Below, piece by piece: positions 11,727 to 21,785 of a DNA stretch of 64,000 nucleotides. Source of the DNA: Xiphydria camelus (lineage: Eukaryota > Arthropoda > Insecta > Hymenoptera > Xiphydriidae); the NCBI GenBank assembly GCA_963678675.1, contig OY783200.1, positions 13,518,890 to 13,582,889 of the forward strand, written 5' to 3'. The notes below the pieces were generated by a model that searched no databases, was not told the DNA's origin, and saw only the letters and a program-made list of their open reading frames with translations. The position numbers were made by a program, and so were the translations under genes. Each line of letters begins with the position of its first letter. Position 1 is the stretch's first letter.

Positions 11727-12284
11727 TACAGTGTGTCCCACAATAACCGTGGCAACGGGAAATGGGAGATTTCTTGTTAAAAAACGATGTATAAAGTGCA
11801 TGTTATACTATCGAGGGGGCAATAGTTAAGGAACTAAAAGTGTTTTAAAATGACCAATATGATGACAGTTCCGATAGCAAACGTAGTTGACCCATAAATA
11901 GGTAAACATAAAGGGCTTCGTCTAGGGCCTGCTTCGATATTGCATTCATAGATGATACCTCAATCGACTAACAGCAGTTCAGCGTTAGAGATTTCTTCTG
12001 TAAGTACGGTTAACCCTCGTACGTCCCTCGGGTCTATAATGACCCACAGCGTTCAATATCGATAAGTTATTATTATGCCTTTAGAGATAATCTTCTGAAA
12101 TTTGTAGACATTGTTTCTTTCTTATAACGATAATTTTTCATGATGGAAATAAGCATGTAATTATGTAATTTTGTCGACTACAAAAAACTGCACGTACAAG
12201 GTCTTCGGGTCATATATGACCCATACTGTAGAATATTTTGTTATTTGTATTCAGGTACCATTTGTAGTCAATGTACCATTTTTC

Positions 12285-12794
12285 TTATATTATGCAGTTT
12301 CCAGTGATTTCATAATACTTCAGACAAATTTTATAAAGTGTACGTAGTTTGTTTGCTGAATGACCATGCATGTAGAGACGGAGTACGGACGTGGTCATTC
12401 CTGCTCTGCTCGGTTCTCCTGTAGGTATCTCTCCAAGTAGTGCGAGGAGTGTCTGTCTGTTGGTATTAGCGTATATAATACCACCCATTACAATCGAAAG
12501 ATCGAAAAATTTTTCAAATTTATCTTTTGTGAGAGGACGCCATTTCTTCATATGAGAATTTTCAACCTGATGATTTTGAGTTTCATAACGATTCGTCTCC
12601 TCTATAATCCTTTCAAGCAGACGAGAATCAAACAAATAATTGAAATAATCGATTGGACTATTTCCCAATATAAAGATTTTCGGATTTATTTCGGAGCTAC
12701 CTTCGAAATCTTTGATTGACGGGTAAAAATACGGGTACTTGTACTTTTGGTTCGGATTCGCCACTAGTCCAAGCTTCATTTTCAGCCATTGCAT
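12285..12794 (-). pseudogene. piggyBac transposase, N-terminal fragment
   Basis: A 170-codon open frame matches the N-terminal half of piggyBac/PGBD transposases. Recognisable parts are SPIDYFNYLFDSRLLERI, IIEETNRYETQ, and WRPLTKDKFEKFFDLSIVMG followed by the transition into the catalytic region. After residue ~125 it jumps to a sequence ending LYKICLKYYEITGNCII, which resembles the C-terminal part of family members, so the catalytic Asp region (about 250 residues) is deleted. A family transposase is about 550-600 residues. The fragment cannot catalyse transposition. Confidence 0.85.
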
Positions 12795-12949
12795 TGTTGG
12801 ATACTACTGTATCAATACAACCGTAAAGAACAGGCGAGCGAGGCAGGCTTATAGATTGCGCGGAGCGTTGCGTTTGCGCGAACGAATTCGCAATACGCCA
12901 CCTATAAGGCTTTTCGCGTATACCGTGTCATCATTCACCATATTGTATT

Positions 12950-13312
12950 CGCCATTTTGGATTTGAGACTAGACTGATTTGGACATCAGTATCATAATAA
13001 GCGACCCCGAAAGCCCCTCGAGTAACAAGTTTCGGGCCATAATCTTCAAATTTTAAAAATTTCTGGAATTCATCATCCGCCATCTTGGATTTGAGAATAG
13101 ACCAATTTGGACATCAGCATCGTAATGAGCGATACAAAAAAACCCTGAGCAACAAGTTTCGGGCCATAATCTTCAAATTCTAAATATTTCTGGAATTCAT
13201 CATCCGCCATATTGCATTCGCCATCTTGAATTTGAGAATAGAGCGATTTGGATATCAGCATCGTAATGAGCGACCCAAAAAACCCCCGAGTAACAAGTTT
13301 TGAGCGATAATC
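12950..13312. repeat. Tandem repeat, ~129-bp unit, about 2.7 copies
   Basis: The block beginning gccatcttggatttgagaa and running through agtttcgggccataatcttc recurs at about 12950, 13079 and 13217, the last partial and offset by an extra atattgcattcgcc. It lies within the piggyBac element between the transposase remnant and the right end. The minus-strand open frame at 13073-13261 is a by-product of the repeat. Confidence 0.7.
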
Positions 13313-14100
13313 TTTCCTGCCAATTTTTTTCCACTGGATCCAAAGTCGATTTTGCCCTGCGTTCGGGGTGGTCGATATATCGACCAGCAGTTAGGTCGGG
13401 GCCTCCAAATAGGAAATTATTGACTTTATTTATAAATTTTACGTTTAAAAAGTCAATTTTAACTGAAATTTCCCCGGGCTCTAAAGGTTAATATATACGA
13501 GTACATACATCCTACCCTTGGGTCATATATGACCCGAAGGACTTAAGTGTAAGTATAAATGAGGGCCGTACGAGGGTTAAAGCAGGTCTTACAAGGAAAC
13601 GTTTCGAGGCCGCCGCTTCCGATCTTGATGAAACTTCGTAAATTTAAAGTTTATCGAAAAATAAGAGACCCCTATTTTTTTATAGCGGCCCAATTTTGGT
13701 TTAAGGGGGTGAAATGGACCCCTGAATTTTCACCCCCTTCGAGCTATCTCCGAAACGAAGCGAGATAGATGAAAACTTTCAATGTACGTTTTGTTTGGTT
13801 TTTTTAGTATAATAAAATTCCCTAAACAGATTTTGAAAAAAAGCATTATTTTTCAAAAAAAAAATTTTTTTATCTAATTTTTCGAAATTTCGGTTTAGTC
13901 ATGTGGACAAAAATTTAGGAAATTTTATTACAAATTCAACCATGTATGACATGATATATTTCCCTCCTACAGTTTTGCAAATTTCTAACTTTTATGTCTG
14001 ATAATGAGCGGGCTACCAATGGCAGTGACGGGATAGGTCGGGGGTTATTACTTCTATGTATTTTAATGCCACTTTTCTTTTATTTAATAAAGTTCAACTT

Positions 14101-14475
14101 CTATGGCTCATAATTATGACAATAATGGTATTCCGTGAAAAAATGTTTCATACAAAGTTGTTTCTTACACCAAGCACACGTAATAACGGCAATATCGCCA
14201 CATATGTGGCATCGTGGTTCCGAGTCCTGTGCAAAACAAAATTCTACAGGATGTTCAAATTCAGGAGGTCTCCTGAATATATATCCACTCTTGAACCACG
14301 AATATTTAATAAAGTTAGTAAACCGTGGTGAAGAAAACTGATTATGAGTAAGAGATTGAAGTTTTAAAATATTATCTCTCGAATGAAGGTTAATATCGTA
14401 ATTGAAAAGAGTTACAATATCTGAAAACCTCCTTACAAAATTCTTCCACATTCGAAAGCCGTATACGTCTAGCGG
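14101..14475 (-). pseudogene. Inverted copy of the pogo-like transposase C-terminus
   Basis: The left TIR arm encodes, on the minus strand, 116 residues identical to the C-terminus of the transposase at 15310-16844, including the cysteine/histidine cluster CHICGDIAVITCAWCKK and HFFTEYHYC. It is open from about the third catalytic Asp codon (14468) to the stop at 14101. Without the first two catalytic residues it is only the arm copy, not an independent gene. Its perfect protein identity to the other arm indicates recent origin or gene conversion. Confidence 0.85.
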
Positions 14476-14615
14476 AATATTATCAAAATAAAATGGACAA
14501 AAATTGTTCAGAAATCTTATTAATAAATCCGACCGTTAATTTATTTATATTATTTTCTGTTTGTGTGTAAGTAACTAATAATTCACTCACAGGTTAGATA
14601 AAATTGTCTGAATTT

Positions 14616-14957
14616 TTATAGTTTTTTGTTGGAATCATTTTTTTCTTTACTTTTCTTCTTCGCGTACTGTTTCCTCCAGTACTCCTCACATTCTTGCAGC
14701 TCTCGTTCTACTTCGGCCATGGATGGTCCTGTTGTGCGGAATGTCAGATCCAGCGATTTCCCGGGAGACGGCAATGGTATGTGCCCATTTTTAAGATCCT
14801 CCACGATCTTCTCAAAAGTCGGTAACTCGTTTGAACCCATCACTTGAATGATAGACGCAGCCAATGAAACTGAAGCTCTTTGCTTCTCGGCCCTGTATAT
14901 ATACTCCTCGAAAATGCCGTAAACAACATTCCTGTTATTTGTAGGGTTGCCTTATAT
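14616..14957 (-). CDS. Unrecognised protein divergent to the transposase
   Basis: A minus-strand frame is open from after a stop near 14958 to a TAG at about 14616, roughly 113 codons. No in-frame ATG occurs early; an acceptor-like ataacag at about 14924-14930 suggests an internal exon. Visible parts are VVYGIFEEYIYRAEKQRAS, a middle TFEKIVEDLKNGHIPLPSP, a charged helix VERELQECEEYWRKQYAKKK, and a lysine-rich end. I do not recognise the family; a loose likeness of the middle block to small peroxin-type proteins is not enough for a name. It sits in the transposon core, transcribed away from the transposase, and could be a captured host exon or an accessory gene. Confidence 0.35.
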
Positions 14958-15309
14958 GGCCCCGGTGATGCGAAAGAGGGAGTTTAGTTCTTTGGACAAG
15001 CTTTATTATTAGTTGGCTCTGTGCCCATGTAAAAATATTTTCGTACGCGCTCTCGAGTTTCGTACGCGGACTCCGAGGATGATGGCCCCTTTTTGGGAAG
15101 TCGGACCTCCCACCCTCTCCAGTCTGTTTCGTTCTTGTGAGGCGACTTCATTATATATAAGGAAGCGAAAGAGAAAGCTTTTTAGTCTGAATATTCAGTT
15201 TCTATGGTGCACAGCAGTTCATATTATTATTATGGCAATTATAAATCCGATCAATGTGTTAACTTTATTGGTGGCCGTTTTCAGTGTACCAAATGGAAGA
15301 GAAACTCCA

Positions 15310-16844
15310 ATGAATAGTGCAGAAGTGCAATTGAAAGATTTATTACAAAATATTATTATACGTAGCATGGAGGATTCATCATTTCGAGTCGAACATGAAA
15401 ATAAATTGGAATTGGAAGATTTAATCGAGGATAGTGAAATGCACGCTGTTAATACTGACTGGCTGGAATCGGATGTCGAGGATGTTCCTCACGTAGAAAC
15501 CTCTATACCTCCAGAACCATATCCCTGTACACCCGATGAAGAAGCGGTTAGCTTTGACTATAAACAAAGTGCCATAGATTACTGGAACAGTGGGAAGAAA
15601 AGACGTCGAACCGTAGCAGCAGTTCAACATCAGTTTAAAAAAGTGAAATCTGATAGACAATTACGAAGATGGGCTGCGCAAGTAGGACAGGGGGGTACTC
15701 AAAATGATAAATTAATACGCATAGCGAAATATACTTTTGATAAATTTATAGAAGCTAGTAGATCGAAAATAATAGTACATGATGTAGACCTTAAACGATG
15801 GGCTTTACAAGCAAAAGAAGTAGAGAATCTTCCAACCTTCAAAGCAAGTCAAACATGGTTGAGGTCATTCAAGAAAGCATATAGAATTGTCTCTCGAAAG
15901 ATCACAAAGTTTGTAACGAGAAAAAACGTTGAGGGTGAGGAAAGTTTGAAAGTACGAAGCCATGCCTTCATAGAACAAGTGAAGCCACTCATTACACAAT
16001 ATGGACCACAAAATGTATTTAACTCTGATCAGAGTGGATTTAATTTAGAAATACATTCTGGCCGAACTTTAGCTACATCGGGGCAAAAAAAATTGAAGCT
16101 GTGGTACAATCAATATCTTCTACAACCCACAGCTATACTATACAACCCACCATATCTGCTGATGGAAAACTACTGTCGCCTCTTTATGTGGTATTAAAAG
16201 AGGCTAGTGGGCAATTGGGAGAACGAGTGCAACAAACCGTGTTTAGGCCGCCAAATGTATACTTCATGGCTTCCAAATCTGGGAAACTTACAACCGATCT
16301 CATGAAAACATGGCTGCAAGAAGTTTACTTCCCTAACACTGGATCTACAAGCGTCTTACTGCTGGACTCTTGGAGTGGACAATGTGAGCGAAGTGTTCGA
16401 GAAGCTACACCAGAAGACAAGACAATAATATTAATGACGATTCCACAAGGCACCACCGGACTGATTCAACCGCTAGACGTATACGGATTTCGAATGTGGA
16501 AGAATTTTGTAAGGAGGTTTTCAGATATTGTAACTCTTTTCAATTACGATATTAACCTTCATTCGAGAGATAATATTTTAAAACTTCAATCTCTTACTCA
16601 TAATCAGTTTTCTTCACCACGGTTTACTAACTTTATTAAATATTCGTGGTTCAAGAGTGGATATATATTCAGGAGACCTCCTGAATTTGAACATCCTGTA
16701 GAATTTTGTTTTGCACAGGACTCGGAACCACGATGCCACATATGTGGCGATATTGCCGTTATTACGTGTGCTTGGTGTAAGAAACAACTTTGTATGAAAC
16801 ATTTTTTCACGGAATACCATTATTGTCATAATTATGAGCCATAG
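15310..16844 (+). pseudogene. pogo/Tigger-like DDE transposase, one frameshift
   Basis: Likely start is MNSAEVQLKDLLQN at 15310, just after an acceptor-like gttttcag. The order is an acidic N-terminus, a Psq-type HTH (FDYKQSAIDYWNSGKKRR), a CENP-B-type HTH (FKASQTWLRSFKKAYRI), then a DDE core with FNSDQSGF, LLLDSW and GLIQPLDVYGF (36 residues between the second and third Asp by my count), and a C-terminal zinc-binding cluster (CHICGD, CAWCKK, CMKH, HYC). The frame shifts by one base at a run of eight A at 16085-16092: upstream frame ends at 16197, and the downstream frame is open from 16101 to a TAG at 16842. Otherwise it is intact. The third catalytic Asp and everything after it lie in the right TIR. 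Function: cut-and-paste transposition at TA sites. Confidence 0.8.
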
Positions 16845-17554
16845 AAGTTGAACTTTATTAAATAAAAGAAAAGTGGCATTAAAATACATAGAAGTAATAA
16901 CCCCCGACCTATCCCGTCACTGCCATTGGTAGCCCGCTCATTATCAGACATAAAAGTTAGAAATTTGCAAAACTGTAGGAGGGAAATATATCATGTCATA
17001 CATGGTTGAATTTGTAATAAAATTTCCTAAATTTTTGTCCACATGTCTAAACCGAAATTTCGAAAAATTAGATAAAAAAAATTTTTTTTTTGAAAAATAA
17101 TGCTTTTTTTCAAAATCTGTTTAGGGGATTTTATTATACTAAAAAAACCAAACAAAACGTACATTGAAAGTTTTCATCTATCTCGCTTCGTTTCGGAGAT
17201 AGCTCGAAGGGGGTGAAAATTCAGGGGTCCATTTCACCCCCTTAAACCAAAATTGGGCCGCTATAAAAAAATAGGGGTCTCTTATTTTTCGATAAACTTT
17301 AAATTTACGAAGTTTCATCAAGATCGGAAGCGGCGGCCTCGAAACGTTTCCTTGTTAGACGAAGCCTCTTACGCTTCCTGTTTATGGGTTAGCGACGTTT
17401 GCCGTCGGAACTGTCCTATTGGTCATCTTAAAACTCTTTTAGCTCTTTAACTACTGCTCCCTCGATATTATAACTTATACTTTATACAATAGTTTTCAAG
17501 GAATCTCCCATTTTCCGTTGTCATGGTCATTGTGGGACATACTGTATACTTAAT

Positions 17555-17985
17555 ACTTGCTCGAGTTCACGTAAATTAGGACTATGTCTAGCCTGTCTCC
17601 CCATGCTTCATCATCCCTCCTTCGTCCAGTTAACTACAATTATACTGCTACTAATTACTACGTTACATACGAATACGAATAAGGCAAGAAGGGCGAGCAG
17701 AAATGCCTCCGTCTAGAGTTGTTACGGTACTCGTATCGGACGTATTCGTCTTATTTTACTTAAATTATAAAATTAGTTCTATTCTTTTTAATAAAATATA
17801 AGATTCTTTTCACTAGATAATAAATACATGAGAACCAGAATATATTGGGGCTGTCTAAATAAAAATATCAATACTAGATAGGAGTTAACAATCTAATAAT
17901 TTGCATATTTATTTCAAAATCAACGATACGCGGAAAGGAGGGAATCGCTTAAGTTTTTTTTAAAGAAATTGTGACCACTAAATGG
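17555..17985. other. Intron sequence, no gene seen
   Basis: AT-rich spacer between the pogo-like element and the LINE fragment. No structure of note. Confidence 0.5.
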
Positions 17986-19030
17986 TCTTTGGCTGGGTCG
18001 AATTTTTGGCACTGCCACACAATGCAAATCGCTGACTCTTCAGTCTCTCCGTATGAGTGGGTTGGGGTATCAACAATTCCAAAATTAAACAGGTCTCCCC
18101 TGAGACAGGTATGACCGCTTAGTTTGTTAATAGATACTATAGCCCTTTTACTTAGTTTGGTTAATGCGAACCATAGAATTTTTTCCGGAAAGGTACAATT
18201 TTTTAAATATTTTTCTTTCTTCTCAAGACTTGATTCAGAAGCCTATTTTTGTACTTCCTTCGTTAGTGTTTTTCTCCACTTCGTCGCAAAGTCTGAACAT
18301 GAGAGGCCCTGATCGGAGTCCCTTCCTAATCTTATTGCATCATTGGCAAGCGCGTCCACTATCTCGTCCAGTCTGATCCCCACATAAGATGGGATCCAAA
18401 AGAATTTAGTTTCCAACCCCCCACATCCAAATTAACATGTCCTGGATCTTCAATATCAACAAGGAGCTATTTCTAGTCGTTGATGAAATTGCGACCCTAT
18501 TGATCCCCATCTCTCAAACTCATATTATTGCTTCCACGATTGCCAGCGCTTCCGCTTTAAATTGAAGCCTTGCTTCTTGTTCTAAAAGAGTGACTGGACT
18601 CATCCCTTTTCCGAAAAACAAAGAAGCCCATGAACTGGCTACCAGGAATCTTGGAATCGCCAGTGAACGGGCACTCGCAGCTTCCCTTGGTCTTTTCGAA
18701 TATGTATAGAAATTCCGCTCTCGGATCGAGAGAATCGCGAATCTTTTCGCCCTCCGCAACTGCGACCTTCGGCTTCACAAAAAAAGCTTCGTACGAAAAG
18801 TGCTAGATTGGCGGGCACAAGATCGAAGCTATTATAATATGGCCTCCTCTTCGTACATCCCGGAAATATTCCTCCAATCATTGGAATTCCCCGACGCAAA
18901 GTAAGGCATGGGGTTTCGAGTTGTTTCTGCAAACTCTCCAATTTTGGTATAAGTGGATGCGCTTCAGAAGGAAATACTCTAGACAAAAATATCCTCCCCA
19001 GGAATCTTAATTTTGTAGCCAGCGGCGGTT
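17986..19030 (-). pseudogene. Non-LTR retrotransposon 3' part: RNase H and C-terminal zinc-knuckle region
   Basis: Read leftward, broken frames give VFPSEAHPLIPKLESLQKQ, then an RNase H-like core (GDSKIPGSQFMGFFVF, and KAEALAIVEAIIE with the catalytic Glu of the second motif), then a terminal part with GHTCLRGDLFNFGIVDTP and CIVWQCQKFDPAKDHL. This order is that of the ORF2 tail in I/R1/LOA-type LINEs. Multiple stops and frameshifts make it a fossil. The reverse transcriptase itself is absent, which fits 5' truncation. No poly-A tail or target duplication could be assigned. Confidence 0.7.
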
Positions 19031-19389
19031 TCTTGTCCTCCTATCTGCTATCAGCATCACGTTGGTCGGGGAGAACTTCTTATATCTTAAAGCCGGTCTT
19101 TTATAGCCTGAAATGGGGTAGTTGACAATTTTTGAGAAAGTGTAAAATATTACGCCTTATGGTCTATTTTACCCACAAAATAAGTATTTTAATAAAATAC
19201 AAGCATTTAGTTAATTAATTTTGATTTTTAAAAACCCGTTTCAAATTTCGGACGAAAACGCGTTAAACTGTCATGGCGTCCTTAATGACGTCAGTGGGTG
19301 GTAAACAGACAGATTTGTCAAGGAAGTTGTGAACAAAAAGTGTTTTGAAATTCGTTTAAATTAATTCCAAATTTTACAAGAACTATAGT

Positions 19390-19520
19390 GCCGCAATGTG
19401 GGAACACAACAGTAAAAACACCAAATAAATTGTTTATTTGCGTGCCTAAGAGAAGAGGAATACGGAGAAAGAGTGGCTACAACTCGCAGGAGTGGACCCA
19501 AACAGCTTAAGGGGGACTTA
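19390..19520 (+). pseudogene. THAP-domain remnant
   Basis: Around 19397-19515 the + strand reads in shifting frames PQCGNTTVKTPNKLFICVPK, then a REEIRRK-type turn and WLQLAGVDPNSL. This resembles the first half of a THAP zinc finger (C-x-C, basic turn, W-L). THAP domains head P-element transposases and host regulators. The second zinc ligand pair and the rest are missing. Confidence 0.5.
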
Positions 19521-19830
19521 CAACTTGTAGGCCAATTTTAGAGCCAATTTTCAAGAATTTATTGTAAAAAAACCAGGGAATATTTCTATACGAAACTTTT
19601 TTTATGTTATTGTATATCAATTGAATTTCATATATGATTTTTTTTACATGTCAATGTTGACTTCGAAGACCTGGAGATGGCTTTGACGGCGCCCCTATTA
19701 AAAGTGAAGGGTCAAACGGTGTACAGGATTGGGTCCACCCTAGTTATTTGAAATTAAATAATCAATAAGACTTAATTGTTGTTACATCAGCAAGGTCCCG
19801 ATCGTTCACTTTTGATGTGAAACATCTACT
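19521..19830. other. Intron sequence, no gene seen
   Basis: AT-rich, with no reading frame or repeat recognised. Confidence 0.5.
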
Positions 19831-20189
19831 GTCGGACTGGCAAAAGAGTCGTCTTCGGGAAAGTTTGAAGCAACGTTCCCCCACTACGGGGGATCACTGG
19901 CGGAGTAATGGGGATGCACACTCGAGAAACTTTGGCGCCACGATCGCTGGTCCCCTCTAATCTGATTGGTTCGAGTTTCAAATAAAGTGTCATGGACGCC
20001 GGATTCGACCAATGACATGATAACTCGGAGGACCAACAGTGCTGGCGCCCTCTGGATCGACCTGATGAATGCGGATCCCCATGTATGATCACCGCTATGA
20101 GCATGCGACAATGACAGAGTGGGAGACGCCACATGGTGGGGGAGCATAGCTCCGAACTCTCCCGAAGACGACTCTTTTGCCAGTCCGAC
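19831..20189. mobile_element. 359-bp GC-rich MITE, ~30-bp TIRs
   Basis: Left GTCGGACTGGCAAAAGAGTC is mirrored at the right by GACTCTTTTGCCAGTCCGAC. The arms extend about 31 bases. The target duplication is not clear (tact on the left, tata on the right). The overlapping minus-strand frames across it are not genes. Confidence 0.65.
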
Positions 20190-20372
20190 TATAATGCCGC
20201 GCTACGGCGGTGAGAACGGCTGTTAGCCTGGCGACGTCGCCAAGCGTTGCTCGCTCGGGACGCGTCGGCTCTCTCCGCCAGGACTCGGTGGTTCCCTTTC
20301 CCAGAGCGCTAGCTTCTTCACTTACTACTACACGCTCACTGTATCGGTGTACGAAGCAGCACGGAGCGTTCT

Positions 20373-20546
20373 TTTGAAGCCTTGTACGGACAGCGCGTTC
20401 CAGTGTAAGCGAGTCTTCGTACACACGTACACTTGCCTTTGATGTGCGTCAAATACCGACTGGCCGCGGGTCGCGCGACAAAGGGAAGTGTACGTGCGTA
20501 TGAAGGCTCGGGTACACTGGAACGTGCAGTCCCTACAAGGCTTTAG
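20373..20546. repeat. GC-rich inverted repeat
   Basis: The left arm 20373-20437 (gccttgtacggacagcgcg and cacgtacacttgcc) is mirrored by 20479-20546 (ggaagtgtacgtgcg and ccctacaaggc) at roughly three quarters identity by eye. It is a CpG-rich patch in an otherwise AT-rich intron and is probably an old MITE rather than a promoter. Confidence 0.55.
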
Positions 20547-20577
20547 GGCTCGTACATGGCGATTGAGATGCGCTTTA

Positions 20578-20703
20578 GGGCCGGTTTTACCAACACGGTA
20601 TAAACGCAGTATAGCGCTATAGTGAGAATAACCAGCAATAAGCCTTATAGTTATTCTCAGTATAGCGCTATACCGCGTTTATACCTGTCGGTAAAACCGG
20701 CCC
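20578..20703. mobile_element. 126-bp hairpin MITE, GGGCCGG ends, TTA target
   Basis: It starts GGGCCGGTTTTACC and ends GGTAAAACCGGCCC, with TTA at 20575-20577 and 20704-20706. Arms are about 55 bases, including cagtatagcgctata. The ends resemble the palindrome at 29283-29437. The Harbinger-type label rests on the 3-bp TTA duplication and GGGCC ends. Confidence 0.7.
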
Positions 20704-20878
20704 TTAATGGCAAGGGTAAGCATTAAAAGCGTTACACTTTCTACACGGTACATAGCGAAAGTTAATATTTTGTGAGAATTAGTAACAAATCCTATAAATG
20801 AAAAGTTGTTTTTCATTATGCCGAAGTCGAGACAATCGTGTAGGGGTGCAAAAATCGCCCTAAAAAAACCCAGTGTAA

Positions 20879-21044
20879 AGTAGCCCCTAGACGGTCAATA
20901 TTATTGATCAATATGCATTGATCAATATATTGAAGGTCTCATGCCGTCAATATGTTTGAAGCTCTCCTAAACGATCAATATAGCCTTTCAATACGTATTG
21001 ATCAATGCATATTGATCAATAATATTGACCGTCTAGGGGCTACT
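20879..21044. mobile_element. 166-bp hairpin MITE, TAA target
   Basis: It starts AGTAGCCCCTAGACGGTCAA and ends with the exact inverse TTGACCGTCTAGGGGCTACT. TAA lies at 20876-20878 and 21045-21047. Arms of about 50 bases are nearly perfect and rich in attgatcaat palindromes. No coding. Confidence 0.75.
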
Positions 21045-21047
21045 TAA

Positions 21048-21785
21048 CGTCTTTAATGATGTCGACTGCCACTGTAGCGCTGAATATTGCCTACTGCCGC
21101 GCCACCACTCGGGCATGCACGTTGCAAGTATTGTAGTTAAAAATATGAGTGATTGTTCCGACAACCGATGGTCGGAATTTTGAATATCGATCCTCTTAGC
21201 AATTAGCATCACCGCGAAATACATACCTCGTTAATTTAGGGTCAATCTCGACAAATAATGCAGGCGGTATATTTCGGCGAATTTATGCTGTAAATGCGCT
21301 TGTATTTCCGCACCTTTCCCGGAAAAGTTAATTACCGGATGGGTCGAAATAAGCCGTTTCCCGAAATTCTTTATTGTAATCGATACCGCTACCCGACCAC
21401 TATTAAATTACTTTGTAAAGGGGAGAATGACGAATTCAATGGATGACCGATCGGGAAAACCTAATGCCGGGTTTACACGCTTGCCAAACCTCGACAAGCC
21501 GTCACAAATTCAAGCGTGTGAATAGGGCGTTTGGCTTGGCTTGTGGAGGCTTGCTAGCCGATCCGACCGAGTGTCGGTTTTTGGCACAAATCAAAGGAAG
21601 TTTGCGGAAGCTTGCGAAGCGTTTGTGCCGGATTTAAGGTTACCGCTCACTTGTCCGGCACGGCGCGGCGCGGTGATGCCCGGGAGTATGTGAAGTTAGC
21701 ACCCCATTTTGAAAATAAAAAAAAACGATTAGAGTTCTGAGTTCCTACAAAAGAGTTCTACAGTTCCTGATATAATTTAAAAATA
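21048..21785. other. Intron sequence with an imperfect GC-rich patch
   Basis: No gene. The 21460-21660 stretch contains repeated cttgcc/ggcttg words that look like an old MITE, but the ends could not be paired. Confidence 0.4.

Larger units (their letters stand above)
12014..13576 (-). mobile_element. piggyBac element, internally deleted
   Basis: It has 10-bp ends CCCTCGTACG and CGTACGAGGG with TTAA duplications at 12010-12013 and 13577-13580. Subterminal palindromic blocks (gggtctataatgaccc at about 12029, gggtcatatatgaccc at about 12208 and 13519) occur on both sides. It encodes only a transposase fragment on the minus strand plus a short tandem repeat. TIRs, TTAA target and coding remnant agree, so the family call is firm. 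Confidence 0.88.
11924..13585. mobile_element. Insertion in the left TIR, flanked by GTCT
   Basis: Relative to the right arm (cttcgtct followed directly by aacaagg), the left arm holds 1.66 kb of extra DNA between GTCT at 11920-11923 and GTCT at 13586-13589. Its ends (agggcctgctt and aagcag) are weak inverted repeats. All but about 95 bases is the piggyBac element at 12014-13576, so the outer insertion may be a small MITE or repair filler. Confidence 0.5.
11729..17554. mobile_element. pogo/Tigger-like transposon with ~1.1-kb TIRs, TA target
   Basis: Ends CAGTGTGTCCCACAAT and ATTGTGGGACATACTG are flanked by TA (11727-11728 and 17555-17556). The right arm is 16470-17554. The left arm is 11729-11923 plus 13586-14475, split by an insertion at 11924-13585. 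The core, 14476-16469, holds most of a transposase gene and a divergent second reading frame. The outer ~195 bases of the arms are only about 80% alike by eye, whereas the inner ~885 bases look about 99% alike. The last third of the transposase gene lies inside the right arm, so a 3' copy also sits inverted in the left arm. Confidence 0.75.

Noticed and set aside
14135..14341. Plus-strand frame, and its counterpart at 16604-16810 minus
   Set aside because: They are antisense shadows of the transposase C-terminus in the two TIR arms.
19826..20424. Overlapping minus-strand frames of 87-109 codons
   Set aside because: They lie across a GC-rich MITE and an inverted repeat, overlap each other, and have no domain.
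20190..20577. CpG island promoter
   Set aside because: Its base composition is explained by an inverted repeat; no exon or start follows.
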